DNA of 64,000 nt from Capronia americana (lineage: Eukaryota; Ascomycota; Eurotiomycetes; Chaetothyriales; Herpotrichiellaceae), in NCBI GenBank assembly GCA_016110215.1, contig JADWQD010000004.1, forward strand, positions 1,922,001 to 1,986,000, in the 5' to 3' direction. Each line of letters begins with the position of its first letter. Within the stretch, counting starts at the first letter, position 1. Of this stretch, positions 46,839-59,562 are shown piece by piece. Position numbers and translations under genes: made by a program. The notes under the pieces are model-generated. The model did not search any database, was not told the DNA's origin, and saw only the letters and a program-made list of their open reading frames with translations.

Positions 46839-48559
46839 TCAGTACGTAAACATGTACCTCGGATTCTCATCACCCATCTCGGCGATCTCTCCCTCCGTCT
46901 TCCCTGCCATCTTGGAGTCCTCTTTCCCGGCTAGACGGTTCCTATTCCGAGCGGAAAAATAGAACCCCATGACAGTGTAGATGAGTCCAGCCATTGCAAC
47001 CATGGCTAGCGATACGGCGTTGCCACGGACAAACCGAGGCGCGTCCTCGGTTTTGTACAGCTGGTGGTCTTGTCAGTACGATCCATAGGCATCCGCAAAG
47101 GACTTACGAAAGGCGCCATGATTCCTGCCGCATTCCCGATCGTGAGCTGGATACCACTTGCAGTGGTTCTCTTTCCATACCGAGGGTTGTCTAGAAAAGT
47201 GAGTGAGCCAATGCGCCAACCTAGATGGTAGAAAAAGGACAGAATGCGACTTACTTGATGGTAGCCATGCCAAAGGGATACCCACGCTGACATACAACCC
47301 CATGGCGACCAGGAAACAAGCAAAGAAATGAACACCAGGGCTCACATCGGCAATCAAGATGCCATATCCCACGATGCTGATCACAGCAAAAGGAACCACC
47401 GCGAGGGCTCGCTTCTGGACCCTGTCCGAGATCGAAGCCACAATCAGGTAAGTGACAGCTCCCAATGCATAGCACGGCACCGTGAGGGCTTGCGTCTCTG
47501 CTGTTGACCACTGGCCGAGCCCCTTGATGATGGTTGGGAGGAAGGTAGAGTAGCCGTAGAGCATTGTGTCGGCGCCAAACTGACCACAGGCAAACGCCCA
47601 GACCTTCCAGTCTTTCAGAGCTTTGATCACATCCTCCTTGTGCAGGAAATCGCTGGAGCTTGTATGGCCAATCTGTCGCCGTTTCCGGACCACCATGAGA
47701 TCTCTTTCTTTTTGAGAAAGGTAATATGCTGTGTCCGGTTCGTCGGCGAGCCAAAAATAGACTATGACGCCCAAGACCACGCTGGGAAGGCCTTCGATGA
47801 TCATGATCCACCTCCAGCCTGATTGACCGGCGACGCCATCCATGAAACCGATACCGTATGCCAGCAGCCCACCTACGCTCCCGGCCAAGGCCGCGGATAC
47901 GAAGAGATAGCCGACGCGTAGTGCGATCTCCTTCTTCGTATAGAACATCGTGAGATATATAGTCATACCTATTGCTCGGTCAGGCAATGTTATTTATCGT
48001 CTCGGCGAAGTTAGTAGAACATAGTGAGAAATATAGTCATACCTGGGAAGAGGCCCGCCTCGAGGGCTCCCATGAGCAGGCGACAGACGATCAAGCCTCC
48101 GTAGCTTTGAACGACGCCGGTCAGGGTGGCCACGATGCCCCAGGCTAATGTGATGAAAGCAATCCATCGACTCGGCCTCAACCGCTTGATGACCAAGTTG
48201 CTCGGTGTTTCACAGATGATGTAGGTGACGAACAGCAAGCTGACAGCCGTCTGATACTGGGAGCCATGGAGACCTAGGTCTTCTTCCATTCCATAGAGCC
48301 TTGCGTTGCCAATGTTGACCCTGTCTAGGAACGAGACGAGGTACAGAAGCATAGTCGGAGGGATGATGTAGAGGTCAAGTTTGCGAACCAGACGGCTTTC
48401 AGCGACATGGTCAATGGCGGGCAGTGATTCGACGTCCTTTTGAGAAGCGATCACGACGTCAAGCTCGTTCGGCCCCTCATCATGGTGATGCTTCTCCGGG
48501 TCGACGACAGACACGGAGCCGTTGTTGCGGGTCGGGCTGGAGTCGTTGCTGGCGGCCAT
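46839..48559 (-). CDS. MFS transporter, anion:cation symporter (TNA1/Dal5) type
   Basis: Twelve-helix plasma-membrane symporter; relatives import nicotinate, pantothenate or other organic acids. Exons 48559-48043, 47968-47255, 47190-47108, 47060-46839; introns 74, 64 and 47 bp; 511 aa. LYLVSFLDRVNIGNARL is the helix-1 signature and RLLMGALEAGLFPGMTIYLT the helix-4/5 motif. NPRYGKRTTASGIQLTIGNA and the helix-12 end are restored by the last splices. Intron 1 is odd: its first 29 bases are a near copy of the first 29 bases of exon 2, so retaining it would repeat GMTIFLTMFY and then stop at TAA. The N-tail is acidic/His-rich. Substrate unknown. Confidence 0.93.
47940..48042 (-). repeat. Duplicated 29-bp segment, one copy in intron 1 and one in exon 2
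   Basis: Copy 48042-48014 begins exactly at the intron 1 donor (GTATGACTATATTTCTCAC); copy 47968-47940 begins exactly at the start of exon 2 (GTATGACTATATATCTCAC). 26 of 29 positions agree, and both are preceded by AG. Confidence 0.92.
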
Positions 48560-50604
48560 CTTGTCGAGACGTCCAACCGCACTGAATGCTAGCCTTTAGA
48601 GAGAGTAGACGTGGTGGTTTGTCAGCGCGAAAGGTCAATCGCCAGAGGTTGCGCGGTGTGCGTATTTCCAAAGGATGGTATCACGTAGTTGCCCCTGTCC
48701 TGATGCAAGATTGATGTCACTCGCGCTCGGTGTAACCTTGAAAGTACGGACTGTAAAGCACAACAGGGAGCTTCAAATACTTCGAACTCACCCCTTGGTA
48801 AAGGCCATGGCGAGGAATACCAAGTCCCTTATCTCTCCATGTCGGCAGATGACCACCTAGCGCCATATTGTAGGAATGACGCTGCGTCTGTCCTTCCCAT
48901 GCATGGCATGGTTGATCCTCGAACGTGGTATCAGACGGGGAACGTGGGGATGATCACGAAACCGCCGGGCGAGTGACGCCGGCCAAGCGCTGCCAGAAGA
49001 TATCGCTTGGGTTCCACTGCCTGTGATTGGTCAATCTCCGTCGGCCTGTGGATCCCGACCGCTGACTTCGGTGGAGGATCGGCGGTGCGCCGGTTAGTGT
49101 CCCCTTGCTGGACCGAAGCTCCCAACGTTGATGAGATGTCAACTGAATTCTTTCAACGTCAGGATCGCGAGCATCGAAGAACGCACGGCGTGTTGACCTA
49201 CACAATCGCTGTGATGCGATCGTCACAAATAAGAGCGTATCAAGAGGTCACAACCTGAGGACCCGAGCAGCGCAACAATGGCCGCGAGAGTAGGCACACA
49301 CTACAGGTGTGAAGAGATGCATCTTGTCCACCGCAGATGATGAGGCTAGATGTGGCCGGAGACGGCTTTCAGTGAAGCGAAGTGGAACTGAAGTGGAAAT
49401 ACACATTTCAGCACAAAATTAACATTGATCATAGAGAAACCAAAACTCAAATCCGACCACTCAACCTCAGTTCAAACCCGTGGAAACTCGCTCGCTTCCA
49501 GATACCGGCTTTTGTCCAGCTAACTTCCAAAATCTCGAAAGACCCATAAATCCCTCGTGGCCAACATCTTTTCGGTACGGAGGTGGCCGCAGGGAACAAG
49601 GGCAGAACTATCACGAGCCAACTTATGCTTGTCAAGTTAGCATTTAGTGTTGAAGTCGGCCGAAAATCTGTGGTGGTCCAACATACAAAGATTCACTCTC
49701 AGGACTGATCAGTTCTCATTCACCTTCTGCACAATGGACAGGGAACAGTTTCCCGTGGAAACTAGTGCTTGTTTGGGCAATAGTTGTTGAGACCAGGTGC
49801 AGTGCTTCGACCAGGAGCTGGTTAGTGAGAAGACGACAGTCGATCGCAGATGATGCCTGGTTGGTCGCTTTACGAGTCCTTTCTCAGCAGGCAAGTGCAA
49901 GTTTATGAGCCCGGAACACTCACAGTGGCGTGCAACGGTCCTTTGGAGCCATCCGCGAAGTGTGAGTGTCCATGCTTAAACAGCTCTGGCAGACTCAGCA
50001 CATACTGTTCCGTAGCAGGTGAAGGAGTGACGTACAGCTACGGTAGCTGGGCTCCAGTAGCTGTGCCTGCGAGCCAATTCTTGCAGCAAATTATTCTTCC
50101 ATCTGCATACTGAACTGGAATCAAGCCCTTGGAGGCGTTGCACGAAGTATATGCATGTAGAATCAGCAAGCGACCCTTCACACACCAGGCTGGAAAAAGT
50201 ACAAGTTTGAAACGTTATGGCGAGGATACGAGACACAGCGTCCTCAGGAGTGAAAATAGTACGACACTGATCTCGTGTTCAGTTGCTTCGTTTGGCGTCC
50301 ACAGCATGCGTCGTGGCTGAGAGCTTACCTAACTCTCGGCGGCCCCATCATGCCTAGGGCCCAATGTTGTTCCGCCCAAATTGGCGTCATCCGAGTCCGT
50401 GGAAACGGCTATTTTAGTCCATCACAAACAAGACGCTCAAACCTCAGGCTGCGAGGTTTCAGTCTGCGTAGCCAGTACTTGCTGCAAGCGGCTTCAGTTG
50501 TAATGTGCCTGTTGTCTAGGCACCACGCATAATGCTGGACTCTCCTCCAACAGCATCAGCCGTCCGTGCGCAAGATTGACACATTCCTGATCACTTTGGC
50601 ACAC
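48560..50604. other. Intergenic between divergent genes, no gene seen
   Basis: 2.0 kb between the MFS start (left) and the conserved unknown gene (right). Only short frames. Both promoters must lie here. Confidence 0.45.
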
Positions 50605-52299
50605 ATGAACTCGCCTGTTGAAGCGCAGTCTATATCTTCGCTAAGTAACCTACTTGCGAATCCGCCTCGCTATCCACGAAACCCAACACACCAAGTCCAT
50701 GAACCGCTTGTGCTGTACATCGTCCGCGTCCCGGGAAGCAAAGGTGAGAGAATGGTCGGAGTTGCATAAGAGAAGGACATACATTGAGATCTGCTAGATG
50801 TCTTTCTTACGACGCTCAAACCACCCACCAAAGCCTCCATAAGTATCGAGGCGGTCCAGTCGTGTCTATATTTCCTTCATGTTGAAAGGCCGCAAGACGA
50901 TGCGCTGAGAGAATCTCTGGAAGCCGCGAGGGCGGCAGAAAGTCCCAGCAAAGAGGTCTCACCGATCCAGAGGAAACCCCTTCCTTCCACGCCCTTTGCG
51001 AACTATCCTGCGTCCCAGAGACCCCCCACTCCGCCCAAGAGTTATCCTCATTATCAGCCACCCTTACCGGGCTCCGAAACAGCATCTCAAGCACAGCGAT
51101 ATGCAGCGCGTGGCGCCAACCTAAGACTGAACACCGGTGACCCAAACGCCTTGTCTGCGACTTTGCGCAAGCCGGTGGGTGCCCGACCGCTGCCAGCACG
51201 ACCAATCCTCGAGATTCCCTTGCAGACGATCAATGACGAGAACAGTGCTTCCCCCAGCCCCATTGAACAAGGGCAAAGACAATTTAGGTTGGCCAGGAAG
51301 CCCGTTCAGGCTCTATACTCGGCTCATGCTCATGGGCCAGAAACCATCGATTCCGATCAGGAGGTGTGGACCCGTTCACCCGCCCCCCTGGCCCCACGGG
51401 CTTCGCCCTCTACCTTTGAAGGAAGGGCCGTTTCCCGTCCACAGCCTGAATATCCACGAGTGACTCTGATTAGAAGAGATCCCGCTTCTGGAAATCAGTG
51501 GAACATCGGAAACATAATCCCGCACAGCGCAGGAGGGCCTCTGCACGAAGTCGAAATTGAGCTCACTTCTCCAGGATATACCCAGTTCACCAAGTTAGAT
51601 GCAGCAAGTGGAGGCGGGTTTCGCAGGAAGGTTGGTTACTTGTCGACCTCGAACCAGGATGCGCCGTTGGAGACACGAAGGAGAAGCAACTCCGACGAGT
51701 CCGTCTCGACTTCACCTTACTCGAACGGCAGGAAAGCGCGTCGAGCGTATGCATTCATATCGCCTTGGCAGGGGATATGCGCTTTCAGCAATGGACTGGA
51801 TGGGAAGAGCCTACGATGTCGACAGTCCTTACCGGGCGCCAATCCGTCAATGGCAGGGGTCACCGTCGATGTGGCAGAACTACGATTCAATTTGCCGTGG
51901 GCTACAAATCGTCTGAAAGAACCCCACAAGAGACAAGGCAGCGAATTGTCCGAGGTGTCGTCCAACAAGCCCGTCTCGCGTCCAGAAAGCTCGTCGAATC
52001 GGGAGCAATGGAGAAGAAGTTTCCAAGTCTTGACACACAAGGCCCGGAAACAGCTTTCAATCAGCGACAATAACGGTGACTGGAAATCCCCGAAGGACGA
52101 ATCTTCTCAGCTTGACCGGGCGGAGCGTGAGAATCGTTTGAGCCTTGACCTCGGCCGAGAGAAGGCTGGAGGGGGCTTCAAGGGCCAGAGCGCTAAACTG
52201 GGAAAGCTTATTGTACATGACGAGGGCTTGAAGATGTGCGATCTGGTCGTTGCAGCTTGCATGGGGGTCTGGTGGCAGCATTATGCCGGCGACATGTGA
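50605..52299 (+). CDS. Conserved fungal-type protein of unknown function
   Basis: Function not known. Exon 1 is 50605-50743 and exon 2 50798-52299 (intron 54 bp, GTGAGA to CTAG); 546 aa. Exon 2 is open without an ATG well upstream of 51151; adding exon 1 supplies the Met and continuous sequence. Residues about 35-85 form a folded N-terminal unit: LVLYIVRVPGSK, VFLTTLKPPTKASISIEAVQ, SCLYFLHVERPQDD. A disordered Pro-rich stretch follows. A second folded patch reads TLIRRDPASGNQWNIGNI and PLHEVEIELTSPGYTQF; the last patch is GKLIVHDEGLKMCDLVVAAC with VWWQHY. From memory these three blocks resemble uncharacterised ascomycete proteins; I cannot assign a fold. It precedes the phospholipase D gene in tandem by 0.63 kb. 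Confidence 0.75.
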
Positions 52300-52933
52300 A
52301 GATTGGATCGAGTGCCACGCTGGCCTCTGGGTCGACCGAGTCCAGCCCACGCAGCTCTTCTACAGTACGAGGCGCCCTTGATTCTTTACTTTAGAGGCTC
52401 TCATGCAGGTTACAGCCTTGTACGATTCAAAGGCAATTTCCTTTCGGTGGATGCGGGGATCCATGAAAAGGGAGACCCGGCTTGGCGGGCGTTGGCGGGC
52501 GTTGACCAACGCCGCCCAAGCTGCCCTGTTGACGTTTCTCCACTCGTAGTTAGCATTGGCGGACTGCGCTGCTTAGAAGGGGGTCCCTTGCTCTTGGTCA
52601 CTTGGTCGCCATATGTAGCTCTCTGTAATAATCGACCACGTTCGCCGGTAGGGCCACGTGCATAAATGTGACAGGAATTCACACAGGGCCACGCCTCTGC
52701 TATCCCGCCCCCCACGTTACTCGCCGAACCCTTACCTTGCAAATTTATCCAATACGAACCCGAGATCATTCAGTTGGTCCCTACCTCTTCTCGTGATTGA
52801 GCCCAGGTCGATGCGGTACACGAACAACGATCATGCTCGTCTGTGCTCGATAGCAGCCCGCTAGGGGCTAACGGCAGAGGAATACGGTTCCTAGCCCATT
52901 CCCTAGTCGCTCTTTCGCCATCCTGGGAACGAC
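52300..52933. promoter_or_regulatory. Upstream region of the phospholipase D gene
   Basis: 634 bp containing the 3' flank of the unknown gene and the phospholipase D promoter. GGCGGGCGTTGGCGGGCGTT near 52481-52500 is a short direct repeat. No gene. Confidence 0.45.
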
Positions 52934-55900
52934 ATGGCGGAGACGGTAGAGAGGACTCAGCCAGGAGCAGGACTGCTGACCGAGAAGGAGAACAACAAGA
53001 CGAACGGTATTGCGGTGAAAGCAGCTCCATCTCACCGTAACGGCGGTGTCAACGGAGAGCCTGGCCCTGCCGTATCCACGATTGAGCGGCCCAACTACCC
53101 ATCTGCCTCTGGCCCAACTCCACCCACCTCCTCCCCTCGAGATGTCTCGCCAGATAGACTGACCCCATTCTCTACATCGTCAAGGACCAATAGTGCACTC
53201 AAAAAACCTTACATTTCCGGACCGAACCTCTTCCGCAGTGCGACGAACGAACCCTCGCTTGGTGGGAGAGAACTTGGTGATTCGGACACCGCATTGCAGG
53301 GTACTGGGACGCCCACAGCAGGCAGGAAGAGCGTGCAATTCTCCCGCGATACAGAGGAAATTGGCTCCCAGAACAATGGCCAGGTGATACCAAACGATGG
53401 CTCGGAGCAAGAGAAACCGCACTCGTTATATGCTAGGCTCCGAGCGCTGGCCATACCTCAGGGATATTCCTTCAGCCATACACGATCTCCGAGTGGCCTT
53501 TCCACAAGCGCACGCTCAGCCGACGGCAAGGACCTTGACAGCCAATTTGTGGTGCCTGGCCGCAACGAGATTGGACTTGCTGCTACGTTGGAGGAGGACA
53601 GTGGTGCTGAAGCAGATGCTGACGCGGATGAGAGTAGTGCTGCTGAGAACTACACTTCGCGGGCCACTCCTCGGAAAAGACGGCGGAAACCACAACGCTT
53701 CGATGATATTGAAACCGCGCCATCATCGCCTCACAGCCCCATACGTACAGGCTTCGCGAGTGCCCCCATGAACTCGGATGCTGAACGACCTCGTGTGCTG
53801 GCCAGAAGAGCTACTGATACCGACATGGTCGGAGGCCCGCAAGGAATGTCTGAGGATGAAGGACGCAAGCAACTGTCCAAGGACACGAGCTGGAAACCAC
53901 GTCATCCACTTCGAGGCCTCAGTTATGGCGGCTCTCAACGGAGGACCGGTGACACCACCCCCGAAGGTAGTCAACGGAGACCACTGACTCTGCTGAGCTT
54001 CGCCAACATCGGCTCCTCTCGCGAAGGCGCTAGTAGTGCAGAGCAAACCCCTAAGACGCCGTCTCGCCGAAAGCTGCTGGCAGAGCGCAGTTCGACCTTG
54101 GGTGCTGCAAAGTGGAGCCAACTCAAGAACAGTATCAGAACCCTTGGTCAGAGGAAGAAGAAGATGCCCACTCCTGAGAATGTGAGATCGGCTGCCCTCT
54201 TGGCTGAATTGGCTGCTGGAGCCCCTGCAGCTCTCATGCTTGCAAGTATGTTTCAGCGCGATGAACGCAATCAAAGGAGGGTGCCCGTGCTCTTGGAACA
54301 GCTCAAGGTCCAAGTTGTGGATAGTGAAGTCGACCACAACAGATTCAGAGACGACAAACCGCTTAAGGAGTCTGATGAGGACAGAGTCTTACGACATCTG
54401 ATCTTCAAGATTGAATGTGAATATGGCAACGGCGCCAATCGAATGAAGTGGGTCATCAAGCGGTCTCTCGGTGACTTCTCCAGGTTGCATATCAAATACA
54501 AGACCGCGTACAACGCCGGGAGACTCAGGTTGAGGAGTGACGGGCGCAAGAAGCTCCCGCATTTTCCTTTGGACGTTTTCCCATACCTGAAGTCTCTCCG
54601 GCTGTTCGCTGACGAACACGACGAGGACGGCGAGGCTGACGGAGGTGACGAGACCGAGCCCGGCACCGCCACCGACACAGAAAGGCCGACTCCGCAAAGT
54701 CAGACCCGACCAGCAATTACTCCCAACAGGAGGAAGTCAAGTATAGCGGGGCTGCCAGATCCTACTACTCCTGCAGGTACACGCCGAGAAGCCTTCGCTG
54801 AGCGACAGCGCAAGAGCCTGGAAAGATATCTGAGGGAGATGATACAGTTCTTGCTCTTCCGTCCTGAGAGCAACCGCCTCTGCCGATTCCTAGAGATCTC
54901 GGCCCTCGGCATGCGCCTTGCCGCGGAAGGGAGTGAGCATGGTAAAGAAGGGGCATTGCTCATCCGCTCCGCCAAGGGCATTGATTTCCGAGCCCTGAAT
55001 GCCGGCGAGTTCAAGAAACGGCATTCGCCAAAGTGGTTCCTAGTCAGGCACAGTTATGTGGTCTGCGTCGACTCAGCCGAGCAAATGCATATCTACGACG
55101 TATTTTTGTTCGACTCTGATTTCCGAATACAGCCGCGAAGGGTACGAACGACCGAACAGAGAAGCGCAAAGGAGCTGGCCAACCTTGCAAAGGAATCTGC
55201 AAAGCACCCGCAGCACCATCGGTTGAAGCTAGTCAACTCCGAGAGGAAGTTGAAGCTCCTCTCTGACAACGAGCGTCAGCTACAACAGTTCGAGGATTCG
55301 ATACGAGAGCTGGTCGCCGCATCTCCGTGGGCGAAGGTCAACAGATTCAACAGCTTCGCTCCCGTAAGGCCAAATTGTTTTGCTCAATGGCTTGTTGATG
55401 GCCGAGACCACATGTGGGTGGTATCTCGCGCATTGAATCAAGCCAAGGATGTCATTTACATTCACGACTGGTGGTTGAGTCCCGAGCTGTACATGAGACG
55501 GCCCCCAGCCATCAGCCAGAAATGGCGTCTGGATCGATTGCTGAAGAGAAAGGCCCAGGAGGGTGTGAAGATCTTCGTGATCGTCTACCGCAATATCGAT
55601 GCGGCCGTCCCGATCGACTCCCAGTATACCAAATTCTCTCTCCTCGACCTCCATCCCAACATCTTCGTGCAGCGGTCACCTAACCAATTCCGGCAGAACA
55701 CGTTCTTCTGGGCCCACCATGAAAAGATATGTATCGTCGACCACACAGTTGCTTTTGTGGGCGGCATTGATTTGTGCTTCGGCAGATGGGATACTCCCCA
55801 GCATTCACTCATCGACGACAAGGCGACCGGCTTTGAACCGAGTGAGGAACCCAAAGATGCAGATCATTGTCAGCTGTGGCCCGGCAAAGACTACTCTAAT

Positions 55901-58647
55901 CCCCGTATCCAAGACTTCTATGCGCTTAACAAACCATATGAAGAAATGTATGACCGTCAGAGAGTAGCCAGAATGCCCTGGCACGACATCTCCATGCAAG
56001 TCGTGGGACAACCGGCTCGCGATCTGACCAGGCACTTCGTCCAACGTTGGAACTACATCCTGCGACAACGGAAGCCTACACGACCAACGCCCTTTTTGCT
56101 GCCTCCGCCGGACTTCAATCCGGCTGATTTGGAAGCCCTCGGACTGGACGGGACATGTGAGGTGCAAATCTGTCGCTCTGCCGGGCCTTGGTCGCTAGGC
56201 ACACCAGACAAGACGGAACACAGCATCATGAGTGCCTACATCAAGATGATCGAAGAGTCCGAGCATTTTGTCTACATCGAGAATCAGTTCTTCATATCTA
56301 GCTGTGAGACGGAGAGCACCGTGGTACACAACAAGATCGGCGACGCCCTCGTCGAACGTATCACGCGAGCCAGCAAGAATGACGAAGCATGGAAGGCCGT
56401 CGTTGTCATCCCGTTGATTCCCGGCTTCCAGAATACTGTGGAAGAGGAAGGCGGAACGAGTGTGCGACTTATCATGCAATATCAATACCGCAGCATCTGC
56501 CGCGGCGAGTCTTCCATCTTCGGTCGGCTGAAAGCTGTAGGTATCGATCCAGAGGATTATATCCAGTTCTACGCACTGCGTCAGTGGGGCAGAATTGGCC
56601 CTCGCAAGACGTTGGTGACCGAGCAGCTCTACATCCACGCCAAATGCATGATCGTCGACGACAGAGTCGCGGTCATTGGTTCCGCAAATATCAACGAGCG
56701 ATCGATGCTTGGAAATCGCGATTCTGAATGTGCCGCCGTCGTCCGAGATACAGACATGGTCTGGTCAAAGATGAATGGCAAGCCTTATAAAGTCGGCCGA
56801 TTTCCGCATACGTTGCGCATGCGCCTGATGCGCGAGCATCTGGGCCTTGACGTCGACCAAATCATGGAGGAGGCACAGGTGATGGAGGCGGATCATCATA
56901 AGGCGCATTCTTCAGGCAAGTCGGTCCGATCGCAGTCTCCCGACGATACGTTCCACAGTCCTTCGTCGGAAGCTGATGACGTCCTGGGCCCCTTGGATGG
57001 CCGCGGAACCGAGTCGCATGAGGACGTGCTTCAGCGCATTGAAGAGTTCCGAAGCTTCAATCACGACGTGGATTGGGAGCAAGAAGGCAATCCTAATCTG
57101 AAATCCAAACGAGCCGGCGTGACTCAAGATCCGCGAGTGACGGGTGATCCTCACCACAAAGATGATGTGGAGGGCTTCGGACACGATAGAATGGCTGCGA
57201 TTGCAGCAGTTGGCCTCGGGGATGGAAGGGACACCACAATTATCAAAGGCAATAAGGAGGTGCTAGTGTCCGACCTTGATCCCGAGGGCAGGGCCACCCT
57301 GACGGAGCCGAGGAAACGCGGTGAACAGCCTCGCCTGACTTCGTATGTGGTTAAGATGGAAACGCCCAATCCCCCACTACCCCCGAAACCAGGTCTGGAG
57401 CGCATGAGCACGCAACAGTTGGGCTTGCCTATGATATCCCAGCTGCCTCCTTTACCAACATCAGACGACTCGGACATCGGAGGTCCTGCGCTTGCAAAAG
57501 TAACCTCGAAGGACTCGGTCCGTGGTCACCACCCGCTGGTAAACGAACTCAGGCGGCCACTGATCGACCGCGACTGTATGACTGATCCGATTCACGATGC
57601 CTTTTTTTTCGATACGTGGCACACGGTGGCAGAAAACAACACCAAGATTTATCGCAGCGTCTTCCGTTGCATGCCTGACAACCAAGTGCGCAACTGGGAA
57701 GACTACCACCAATACTTGGCGTATGAACAGCGCTTCAATCAACTGCAAGGGAATGACCTACCTCCCGAGCAGAAAGTTACCGATCCTTCTAGGGGTGGTG
57801 AAGTTTCAAGCGGTCCACCGGGAGTCGGAGCCCGGTATCCGGTGGCCGAGCTCAAGGCCGTGGCACATGTTCCGTCTGATATTGAAAAGCGCACCCACGA
57901 GCTCAAGGGAAAGCTGAGGAATGCCCTCGGCGAGAAGTCAAAGGAACAAAAGACCGACCCGGATAAGGAGAAGCTGCGAATCTGGGCGGCGGAAGCCAAT
58001 CGAGTCCAGGCGGAAAAGGAAGGCAAACCTCTTCCCCATCGGCAGGAAACATTGACCGCAGAAAAGGCGGGATTGCAGACTGTGCCTGAAGGACAAGCGA
58101 TGACCGACGAAGGCAGCGCAACGGGAGAGGATGATGAGGCCATCACCGATCCTCCGAACAGCAGCACCGGGTCGACCGCGGTGGAAAAGGAAAAACCAAC
58201 GGTCAACGGCACATCTCCGACTGCAACTGGCCCTTTTGTTGGGTATTCAGAAGCGGTCAACCAGAACGCTACCCAAGTTACAGGGAGCGTAGGCGGGAGT
58301 GGTCGCAGACGCCGAAGAGCTACTACTAGGTCGAGTAGAGGGAACTTCAGCGCGAGCGATGACCTCCTGAGCATTGAAGAGGCCGAGGAGTTATTGGCCT
58401 GTGTGCAGGGGCACCTTGTGGTGTGGCCTTATGACTGGTAAGTTATCTTGCTGAAGACCTTCAGATTGTGCTCCTGCTGACACATGCCCTTGGTTAGGCT
58501 GGAGAAAGTCGAGGCCGGAAGTAATTGGTTGTTCCCGTTCGATCAGATCAGTCCGATTGAAATTTAGTGAGTGCATTCCTGCGGCTGGGTTACCGTCCCG
58601 AGAAGGAGGCCTTTTTTGACTGTGCTGACAACTGCCCCAGCATATAA
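52934..58647 (+). CDS. Phospholipase D with PX, PH and two HKD motifs (Spo14/PLD1 type)
   Basis: Hydrolyses phosphatidylcholine to phosphatidic acid at membranes; yeast Spo14 acts in sporulation and secretion. Exons 52934-58437, 58498-58566, 58641-58647; 1,859 aa. The N-terminal 440 residues are disordered and Ser-rich. A PX domain (about 455-620) contains RMKWVIKRSLGDFSRLHIKY. A PH domain (about 670-790) contains KRHSPKWFLVRHSYVVCVDS. HKD1 is HHEKICIVDHTVAFVGGIDL near residue 928 and HKD2 is HAKCMIVDDRVAVIGSANIN near 1235. A long charged tail follows, ending VVWPYDW/LEKVEAGSNWLFPFD. At 58565 the frame reads TAG, but a GTGAGT donor there, with a GCTGAC branch and CAG acceptor, would remove it and end PIEIYI; without that splice the protein is 1,857 aa. 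Confidence 0.95.
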
Positions 58648-59562
58648 GTTTACTCGAGTACATGGCTAGCGATGCGGACGTCCGCACACGGAAACCAGGG
58701 TCACGTTTTCCACCGATGATGGGTTAGAATGCTCTGGCGCACACGGCCGACACGGCTATCATATTGGTTGGCGTCTTGTTGCATTGACGACACCCGGTGA
58801 AGAGGAGCCCAGATGCATATGGTCATTGCATCTGATAGCGACACACTGTTTACTTGGCCAGCCTTGTTTCCCCTGTATCAGTTTGACAGGTTTGGTCCGG
58901 TGTCCATAGGACCATAGTGTGTATGAATACTGGCGTGATGATGTTGCTTGCCACTGGTCGGCGTGTGCGTGGAATGCTCCGGTTAAAAAGATACTCCGTT
59001 TCGATCCTCTTCTTGATCGTCCGCGATCATGATGGAGGCTCGGTGATCTCCTCTGTTCTGCTGGGAAGCTCACGAAGCTCCCGCCTTGTCAGCACAGCCG
59101 TGCGTCAAGAGGAGCGCTACGGGTTCTGTCTCGGGCGTCAAGCACGACCTGCCCCAGGTACCCACGCTGGCGACGGGTGAGACGAGAAGAACACACGCCA
59201 GATTCGGTCTCCCGGGAGTTTCCCCAGTCTTTATGGTCCAGATTACACATGCCTCGAGCTCCTCGGGCGACGACACGTGGCGCTCAACATGGCAAGGCGT
59301 CGATGCTCGTATATTTAAGGTTGCGACGGCAACATCTCATTGGTGCATCGAGCAGGGGGGATCAAGCAACATCAACGAGGCTGTGCAGACAGTCGGAACT
59401 CCCCATCCTTCAGGCCTCCCGCCCGAGGCAAACCAGCAATCGAAGCATCCCACACTTGTGCCAGGCCTCAACAGAACCGACCGGAGTCAAAGTTAAGACC
59501 TTGCCTCCAGCGTGTCGTACAATCCTTCTCCATCAGAAGACTCTTGCTCCTCAGCACTTGGC
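58648..59562. other. Intergenic, promoter of the Zn2Cys6 gene
   Basis: 0.9 kb between two plus-strand genes. TATTTAA at 59312-59318 is a TATA-like element about 250 bp before the ATG. No gene. Confidence 0.45.

Noticed and set aside
50744..50850. Start of the unknown gene at ATGTCTTTC (50798) with a frameshift
   Set aside because: That frame stops after 14 codons; splicing from the upstream exon gives a continuous protein with no frameshift.
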